This document shows, piece after piece, positions 22,037-27,302 of a stretch of DNA of 27,302 nt. This DNA comes from Methanoregula sp. (GTDB taxonomy: Archaea; Halobacteriota; Methanomicrobia; Methanomicrobiales; Methanospirillaceae): NCBI GenBank assembly GCA_003154335.1, contig PMDE01000054.1, positions 2,209 to 29,510 of the forward strand. Reading direction: 5' to 3'. The position numbers and the translations under genes were made by a program. The notes beneath the pieces are model-generated. The model searched no databases. It had not been told where the DNA came from and saw only the letters and a list, made by a program, of their open reading frames with translations. Numbering within the stretch: the first letter of the stretch is position 1; each line of letters begins with the position of its first letter.

Positions 22037-22519
22037 ATGAACGAGATATTTCTGTTAGTCCTTGCAATTGCGGGGATCTTCTCCTTTGCCTGCAGCATTG
22101 CCCTGATTTCACTCGGAACTATCATTGATCACTTCCCTCTCGGTGATGAGTCGAACCGGAAGCGATCTCTTTCAAGCCCGATAGAATCAACGCGAATCGC
22201 CGTGGTTATCTACTGGATCCTCTTTATTATCGGAGGCTATGCGATTTTAATGGAGAACAAGTATGCCATAATCATCGGGATTACGACACTCTTTTCTGGT
22301 GTCCTGTTTATGTTCACTGGATTGATCCTCTCCTTTGCTGTGCTCCATGCCATGCGACGCCGTAGAAGATCGTTAGAGACACCGGTGTTCCAAACCCCTC
22401 CGGTTCCCATTACTGGCATGGCAGTTACCCCTGTGGAAAGGATGACAAAGATTCCGAAGAAGCGTTATCGCAGGCCAGTCTCAAACTTCATTGTCGATGG
22501 GTTGATAAGAAGAGAATAA
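22037..22519 (+). CDS. Small membrane protein, 3-4 TM segments
   Basis: A 160-residue integral membrane protein with no family I recognise. Hydrophobic segments are at about residues 3-30 (IFLLVLAIAGIFSFACSIALISLG), 55-72 (IAVVIYWILFIIGGYAIL) and 77-110 (YAIIIGITTLFSGVLFMFTGLILSFAVL), the last long enough for one long or two short helices. A strongly basic tail follows (MRRRRRSLE, then PKKRYRRPVSNF), which by the positive-inside rule puts the C-terminus in the cytoplasm. A strong ribosome-binding site GAGGTGA (22024-22030) precedes the ATG. It is divergent from the ribbon-helix-helix gene and probably its target. Confidence 0.8.
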   Translation: MNEIFLLVLAIAGIFSFACSIALISLGTIIDHFPLGDESNRKRSLSSPIESTRIAVVIYWILFIIGGYAILMENKYAIIIGITTLFSGVLFMFTGLILSFAVLHAMRRRRRSLETPVFQTPPVPITGMAVTPVERMTKIPKKRYRRPVSNFIVDGLIRRE

Positions 22520-22852
22520 TCAGTTTAGAAACCACATTTTTTTTAAAAACGGTGAATACAGGACACTTCCGGGAGAAGTTTCCCGGGCAATTTCAGTTTG
22601 TGCCAGATGATTCTGAAGAAATTCTCAGGGAGTCTTTGGGATGATCATGGAAGAATCTGCTTTTGGGTCAAAATGATTAATCTGATAACAACGCGTCATT
22701 GTTCTTCGAAATCTAGCCGGCAATTATTGCTTTCTGGGAATTCTTTCTGGTATATCTCCATTAACGACACCTCAATGGAAGGACTTTGATGAATTCTTCT
22801 CATTTTTATAACCAGTGGACTTTAGAGGATTTATAAATCTCCACGTCTGCTT
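22520..22852. other. Gene-free intergenic stretch of 333 bases
   Basis: The space between the convergent membrane-protein gene and the DUF2997 gene has a run of eight T around 22533-22540 that may terminate the former. A perfect 12-base palindrome GATTTATAAATC (22828-22839) is just downstream of the DUF2997 stop on the - strand. A 63-residue frame on the + strand (22598-22789) has no start signal or recognisable features and is not taken as a gene. Confidence 0.5.
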
Positions 22853-23068
22853 TCAGAAAGTAGATTGCCGGTTGTTTCTTTTGGTTATGTGGTTTTCGCT
22901 TTGGGTTTTCTCATAAAACTCACCAGTGAAATTCCGGTCAAGGACAACTCCGATCGCCTTCTCGAGCGACTTTGTCAGAACAACACACTCTTCTCCCTTT
23001 ACTCCCCTGACCCATAGATGAACTCTCCCTTCATTATCAATCGTTATTTCCAGTTCCTGCATTTCCAT
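22853..23068 (-). CDS. DUF2997-family protein
   Basis: A 71-residue protein with the DUF2997 pattern: LEITIDNEGRVHLWVRGVKGEECVVLTKSLEKAIGVV followed by DRNFTGEFYEKTQ. The conserved G-x2-C-x3-T-x2-L-x2-A/L-G core is present. Family members are small cytoplasmic proteins of unknown function, seen in bacteria, cyanobacteria and some archaea, often near DUF1257/Ycf35-type and AAA-ATPase genes; no such genes are in this window. It follows the Hsp70-like gene by 19 bases on the same strand and is likely the last gene of that operon. The tail after the family core (SENHITKRNNRQSTF) is charged and polar. No clear ribosome-binding site, so it may depend on coupling to the preceding gene. Confidence 0.8.
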   Translation of the reverse strand: MEMQELEITIDNEGRVHLWVRGVKGEECVVLTKSLEKAIGVVLDRNFTGEFYEKTQSENHITKRNNRQSTF

Positions 23069-23087
23069 TCGTGATCAATCCTTTTTT

Positions 23088-24710
23088 TCAGATCAGCCTG
23101 TGCAGGCGCACAGAGTTTTTCACAACAATCCCCGTAACGATATCCCTCGCAGTGAAGCAGAGATATCCCTGCTCGTCAATTGTAAAGGTGAGTTCGAAAC
23201 GCGGCACTCCCTTTTGCGCAGGAGGAAAGGAGGAAAGGTATGTCGGTTCCGCCACGTTCACCAGAACCGGCTGGCAGCTATCGCCGTAATCTGTTACAGG
23301 ACCTGCAAATCTGAGCCCTCCGCAGGGTGTAGCGACCAGTTCCAGCCCCGCACCAAGACCACTTCCGGTTTCTCCCGCAATCCGACAGAGGGGGATCCCC
23401 AGATGGGTTTGCCCATCATACGCGGCACTTATCAGGATTCGGGCTACCTGCCCGACGCTTGGGTAGCATGCTCCTCGCCGAACGAGGAACCTGTACCTGT
23501 GCTCGTGCGAAACAGGATCCCAGTATCGCAACGCATAATCGGCTCTGACCGGGGGTTTTGGAGAAGCATCCGCCCGTACGGCTCCCCGTGCTGCGGCATC
23601 GAGTGCATGATCGAAGCGAACAGGTGCAGGTGAAAACTCATTGCAAACGGCTTCCTGCAGAGCGGGGATCATAGAAAGTTCCCCAATCATCAGGACTGCA
23701 GTAATTCCTTCCCGATTGTACCCGTATACCCGGGCAGCGGAAAAAGCCCTTGAGATCGTGCGATCAAGGATGGTGAAGAGACCGTTATCCCGGAAGATCC
23801 TTGCGATATCCCCCGGTGTGAGATTCACCACTTCTTCGCATCCAGCCATAATATCGCCGATCTTTACAGGGAATTTGTTACCCCCCATAAGGCTCTCCCG
23901 TGTCCTGCGGCATCGATCCACGAGCTGGACAAAAACCCTCCCCCGTTGGTCATCAGAAAGAAAACGACCACGTCCGGAAAGGAGGTCTGAAGCGATCCAG
24001 GAATCGGAAGTAAGACCGCCAAGATCCGCAGAAGCCCTACCAAGAACCCGGGAGTGCGGGGCGTAGTCCAGCCCGGCTTCTTGCTCCGGGATAACAACCA
24101 CGACTTCGAGAGAGTCTGGACTGGCATCAATGAGAACGTACAGTTCACCGTCAACAAAAGACAAACCGTACCCTCGAGCAACAGCACACCCGAGATCCAG
24201 TGTAGACACCGCCCGCATGCCGGCGGATTCAGCAACTCCGGTGATCCATTCATAGTACTTCGGCGGTGCACAGAGTGGACACGTGAAAGTGACTTGAGCT
24301 GTCGCCATATCAATTCCCCCAATTACCCTGTTCATAAGTTCAGTGAGGAATCTTGCACCCGCCTCAGGGTAGCCAATCTTCCTTCCTGTTCCGGCCAATA
24401 CTAATGCAGGGTTGTTCTCACAGATGTAGTAAGTCAGATGACGGAGAGTTCCCGGGGTTCCGGCCAAGGCCTGATGGAGGGCCTCTTCGCCGATAGAATA
24501 TGAACCATCAGCGGGATAGTGGATTACTGAGGGAATGACAGGAACCTGCGGGCAGCCCCCCGGCCCGCAGAAATTTCTCGAAATGCCAGAAAAGGCCAAA
24601 AGGTTTACAGGGTCACCGGATCCGTGTGATGCAGCAATGACGGTGACATTCCTGCCAAAATCGATACCGATGCGCCTTCCTTTTGGAGAGTACTGTGCGG
24701 GTTTTTCCAT
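23088..24710 (-). CDS. Divergent Hsp70-like protein with eroded ATP-site loops
   Basis: About 540 residues in the Hsp70/actin-like ATPase fold. Order: phosphate-1-like loop (GIDFGRNVT, residues 15-23), peripheral subdomains with GYPEAGARFLTELMNRV, connect and FTCPLCAPPKYYEWITGVAESAGM, phosphate-2-like loop (VLIDASPDSLEVVVV, ~192-206), adenosine-like loop (VLMIGELSMIPALQEAV, ~339-355) and DAAARGAV. The C-terminal ~150 residues resemble an Hsp70 substrate-binding beta domain (RYRFLVRRGACYPSVGQVARIL, RFELTFTIDEQGYLCFTARD). There is no helical lid. The loops are altered: GTT is GRN, DLGGGT is DASPDS and GGS is GEL. So ATP binding or hydrolysis is doubtful. Stop of the WD40 gene and start here are separated by 3 bases (GTG before ATG 24710), so the two are coupled. 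Confidence 0.8.
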   Translation of the reverse strand: MEKPAQYSPKGRRIGIDFGRNVTVIAASHGSGDPVNLLAFSGISRNFCGPGGCPQVPVIPSVIHYPADGSYSIGEEALHQALAGTPGTLRHLTYYICENNPALVLAGTGRKIGYPEAGARFLTELMNRVIGGIDMATAQVTFTCPLCAPPKYYEWITGVAESAGMRAVSTLDLGCAVARGYGLSFVDGELYVLIDASPDSLEVVVVIPEQEAGLDYAPHSRVLGRASADLGGLTSDSWIASDLLSGRGRFLSDDQRGRVFVQLVDRCRRTRESLMGGNKFPVKIGDIMAGCEEVVNLTPGDIARIFRDNGLFTILDRTISRAFSAARVYGYNREGITAVLMIGELSMIPALQEAVCNEFSPAPVRFDHALDAAARGAVRADASPKPPVRADYALRYWDPVSHEHRYRFLVRRGACYPSVGQVARILISAAYDGQTHLGIPLCRIAGETGSGLGAGLELVATPCGGLRFAGPVTDYGDSCQPVLVNVAEPTYLSSFPPAQKGVPRFELTFTIDEQGYLCFTARDIVTGIVVKNSVRLHRLI

Positions 24711-24713
24711 CAC

Positions 24714-27302
24714 TCACCCCACTATCTGGATATCAAAGGCACCAGTCTCCATAAGATGCGAACAGAGCTCAATCTCATTGCTGAATCGTGCCGAGAGTAC
24801 CGCCCGGAGAAATCTCCATTGCTCCCGGTCTTTGCCTGGTGGCGTGCTACGCTCGAGCCCGGATGCAATGGGGATGTCCTCTATCGTCTTTCCAGCAAGG
24901 TCAGTCGCCATGGGAAGAGCCCAGACACGCAAAAAGCCGTCCCCGCCACCGGTAACTACATTTCTACCGCCCTTTACAACCCCGATTCCTGTAACCGGGC
25001 CAGAGTGTGCATGTATCGTTTGGATAATCTTACGTTCTATCCACGAGATTAGAACGAGGATCCCGGTATCGTAACCTGCTACAAGAAGATGTCCGTCATC
25101 TGTGAAAGCCAGCACGGTGACTGCTCCGGGGATTCCGGGAATATCAAAATCGCGGGTACCATCCGGCATCGTATAGACGCGTATGATCTCATCAGATCCT
25201 GCTGCAACAAGGTGGCATCCGTCCGGGGAGAAAACAACCGCACCTACTTCAGTTCTGCTGTCATGGATAACCCTTATTCCGCGCCGCGAAACACGAGACC
25301 AGATACGTAGAGTTCTGTCGTTACTGCCGGTTGCAATGATCAGACCGTCCGAACTTCCTGCACACGAGGTAATTGTACTCGTATGTCCGGCAAGAGTAGC
25401 AAGAAGTGTTCCTTTTGACATGTCCCAGAGCCGAACTTTCCCGTCCCAGCCACCGGATACGAGAATGTCTTCACCCGGAATAAACGATAGAGAATGGGGA
25501 GGCCCCGTGAGCCCTTCGCAGGACTTGACACTGTCATCAACGCTGTTCCAGCACCAGAGGGTATTATCCTCTCCGGCAAAAGCAAGGATTGAGCCCGACT
25601 CGTTTGACGCGACAACTCTCATGGTCCGTGAATACCGGGTGAATGCCCTGACAATCTCTCCATTGTCTCGCCGGTAAAATCTCACATCTCCCCCGGAATA
25701 ACCAGCAACAATAACATTTCCGTTATCGAGAAGCGCTATTCCCGTTACAATGCCGGTCTCGGAAACGAGTGTCCGCTCGAGCTCCCCGGTCTTTATGTCC
25801 CAAAGCCTGACTGACCGGTCCCAGCCCGTGCTGAAGAGGAGTGTACCGTCAGCCGATATCTCAAGAGATGTGATACCCTTCCGGTGTCCCCTGTGCTCCC
25901 ATTCCGGGCCCTCATCACCTGCACGGATAAGTCTGATAGTGCCGTTATTGTACCCAATAGCAAGAGATGATCCGTCGGGTGTAAATACGCAGCTAGTGAT
26001 ACGTTTTGTAGATATCGGCAGAGACCTTGCTGGTGCACTGACATTACAGTTCCAGATCTTCAGGATCCTGCCTGCCCCGGCAACTGCGAGATGTGAACTG
26101 TCCGTGGCGATCGCAGCTACGGTCACTCTTCCTGAATGTCCGATATATGTCTTCAGGACTTTTCCACTTCTGTCAACAAGGATCGGAAAGGCAGTGTCAA
26201 ATATCACAGTTACTGTCTCATCCTTTGCACTCAAGCCGAGGGTCCTGACCGGATCATCCCTGCCTTTAAGGAGGGTCTCTTTGGATCCATCGGTAAGTGA
26301 TACAGTGCAGAGAGAACCATCAGCGCATCCGGCAAAAACGACTGCATTGTCCTGTGACACCATAAGTGCTGTGACTGGCGACTGGAACATGGACAGGGGT
26401 CTCAAAAGCGTCCCGTCACAAACTGATATCACTGCCAACTGTTCTGTCGTTCTGCTGACAACAAAAAACGACCCATCCGGGGAAAGGGCAGAGCAACCAT
26501 CAGCGGATCCGCTGACACGAAATTCCCAGATTATTGCACCAGACCCGGCATCCCGACAGGTATATCGGGAAGATCCTTCCCCACAGATCAGGAAACGGTT
26601 GTCTACTGAAAAAACAATTGATTTCACAGTCTTCTCTTCAGTTTGGAATGTAGCTGTAAGAACCCCATTTCCTATCTGCCAGACCTGAACACTTCCATCG
26701 CAGCTTCCGGTAGCAAGGAGCCTCCCATCAGATGAAAATGCATGGCGGGTGACAAGACCCCTCCCAGGCCCGATGGTAATATCCGGGCTGATGCTGGGAA
26801 GAGAATACATCCACGAATCGGGGAGAGTCTCAATCACCGTTTCCCAAATACAGCAGTCATCTCCAGAAGGTTTCCATCCCGATCCGCGAATAGCATGAAG
26901 TGCAGTGACTACCTGGGGGAGAGGAGCAGAAAAGATAAGTGAACGAAGTGTAACCCATTTTTTTTCTTCGATAAGTCCCTTGAAGAGAATATCCCATTCC
27001 TCGGCCATCAGTGAGGCTGGATCCTGCCGTAGTGAGTCGCCGAAGAGAATCTGCGCCAAAACAGAATGCAATGCGTACCTCCCCGCTGCACGGCAGACCG
27101 CCAGCCTGATCCGTTTCCCGGATCTGGCATATTCGCAGGCAAGAAGATGGTGGGGAGCGGGATCGAGCGCATAGTACTGCACAGTGTCTCCGGTGGTAAA
27201 GAAAAGAAGGGGGTTTAACTCATCACACTCCAAATCCGCTAAAAGCGCGGATGCAATGAGATTGAGTGATGGATCGTTACGGACCAGCACTTCCTCGAAG
27301 AA
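24714..27302 (-). CDS. Large WD40-repeat protein, N-terminus outside window
   Basis: At least 862 residues; the frame is open to the right edge (FFEEVLVRND precedes the first possible internal GTG), so the true start lies outside. The first ~165 visible residues are mostly helical (LNLIASALLADLE, HLLACEYARSGKRIRLAVCRAAGRYALHSVLAQILFG), the type of region that precedes WD40 arrays in signalling or effector proteins. About 15 WD40 repeats follow, each ~42 residues with the GS-D-x-V-x-W-type ends (DGSVQVWQI, DRSVRLWDI, DGKVRLWDM, DRTLRIWSR, DGFLRVWAL are the clearest), enough for two seven-bladed propellers. A short charged C-terminus follows. No enzyme domain is visible in the part present. Its stop abuts the Hsp70-like gene start. 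Cytoplasmic scaffold is the likeliest role; the upstream part could carry an effector. Confidence 0.85.
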   Translation of the reverse strand, partial: FFEEVLVRNDPSLNLIASALLADLECDELNPLLFFTTGDTVQYYALDPAPHHLLACEYARSGKRIRLAVCRAAGRYALHSVLAQILFGDSLRQDPASLMAEEWDILFKGLIEEKKWVTLRSLIFSAPLPQVVTALHAIRGSGWKPSGDDCCIWETVIETLPDSWMYSLPSISPDITIGPGRGLVTRHAFSSDGRLLATGSCDGSVQVWQIGNGVLTATFQTEEKTVKSIVFSVDNRFLICGEGSSRYTCRDAGSGAIIWEFRVSGSADGCSALSPDGSFFVVSRTTEQLAVISVCDGTLLRPLSMFQSPVTALMVSQDNAVVFAGCADGSLCTVSLTDGSKETLLKGRDDPVRTLGLSAKDETVTVIFDTAFPILVDRSGKVLKTYIGHSGRVTVAAIATDSSHLAVAGAGRILKIWNCNVSAPARSLPISTKRITSCVFTPDGSSLAIGYNNGTIRLIRAGDEGPEWEHRGHRKGITSLEISADGTLLFSTGWDRSVRLWDIKTGELERTLVSETGIVTGIALLDNGNVIVAGYSGGDVRFYRRDNGEIVRAFTRYSRTMRVVASNESGSILAFAGEDNTLWCWNSVDDSVKSCEGLTGPPHSLSFIPGEDILVSGGWDGKVRLWDMSKGTLLATLAGHTSTITSCAGSSDGLIIATGSNDRTLRIWSRVSRRGIRVIHDSRTEVGAVVFSPDGCHLVAAGSDEIIRVYTMPDGTRDFDIPGIPGAVTVLAFTDDGHLLVAGYDTGILVLISWIERKIIQTIHAHSGPVTGIGVVKGGRNVVTGGGDGFLRVWALPMATDLAGKTIEDIPIASGLERSTPPGKDREQWRFLRAVLSARFSNEIELCSHLMETGAFDIQIVG

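Noticed and set aside
22598..22789. 63-residue open frame between the membrane-protein and DUF2997 genes
   Set aside because: No ribosome-binding site, mixed composition with many Cys/Ser, and no motif; an ordinary chance frame.
25750..26688. Long + strand open frame of 312 codons opposite the WD40 gene
   Set aside because: It is antisense to a clearly coding repeat protein; its translation is Ser/Arg/Pro-rich without any fold pattern, as expected for a shadow of G+C-rich coding DNA.
1..27302. CRISPR array, insertion sequence or phage genes
   Set aside because: No regularly spaced repeats, transposase, integrase or phage structural proteins were seen anywhere in the window.

Overview
The window looks like a chromosomal segment of a methanogenic euryarchaeon of the order Methanomicrobiales (Methanoregula-like). 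This rests on gene content: archaeal transcription factor B, an H/ACA RNP Gar1 protein, a DUF460 protein, RIO2 kinase, cupin-type glucose-6-phosphate isomerase, a TrmB-family regulator, an NrpR-type regulatory domain, a PEGA/S-layer-like surface protein and A+T-rich TATA boxes close to start codons. The exact genus is an inference. Genes on both strands are tightly packed, with several overlapping operons.

Layout. (1) 1-2072: end of a PHP-domain phosphoesterase gene, then gar1 and tfb on the + strand, then tRNA-Ala(CGC). (2) 2073-4612: a secreted PEGA-domain protein lies between tRNA-Ala(CGC) and tRNA-Ala(TGC). It is followed by an A+T-rich accessory stretch with a small secreted/membrane-anchored protein split by one in-frame TGA. 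(3) 4648-8915 (- strand): a small proline-rich protein with its own promoter, then the overlapping operon rio2 - DUF460 - thiL. (4) 9032-12384 (+ strand): a compact operon of a TtuA/Ncs6-like tRNA thiolation protein with a broken ATP-binding loop, a two-RCK channel-like protein with a broken selectivity filter, and nadE. (5) 12353-14349 (- strand): a CARDB/NEW3-type surface protein overlapping a cupin phosphoglucose isomerase, divergent from a TrmB-type regulator, with a perfect inverted repeat in the shared promoter. (6) 15202-18401: a stand-alone NrpR-type domain protein, divergent from an unknown protein across a 42-bp gap that holds an AGAA-N6-TTCT palindrome resembling the NrpR operator, then an FAD/NAD disulfide oxidoreductase. 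(7) 18402-22519: class II lysyl-tRNA synthetase, rlmH, and a ribbon-helix-helix regulator divergent from a small membrane protein, with paired CTTAAG-centred sites between them.

(8) 22853-27302 (- strand) is the most unusual part: a likely operon of a large double-propeller WD40 protein (runs off the right edge), an Hsp70-like protein with eroded nucleotide-binding loops, and a DUF2997 protein. The WD40 and Hsp70-like genes abut and look translationally coupled. This is the best candidate for an uncharacterised multi-protein system. A recurring theme is enzymes or channels that keep their fold but have lost signature catalytic residues (TtuA-like, channel, Hsp70-like, disulfide oxidoreductase).
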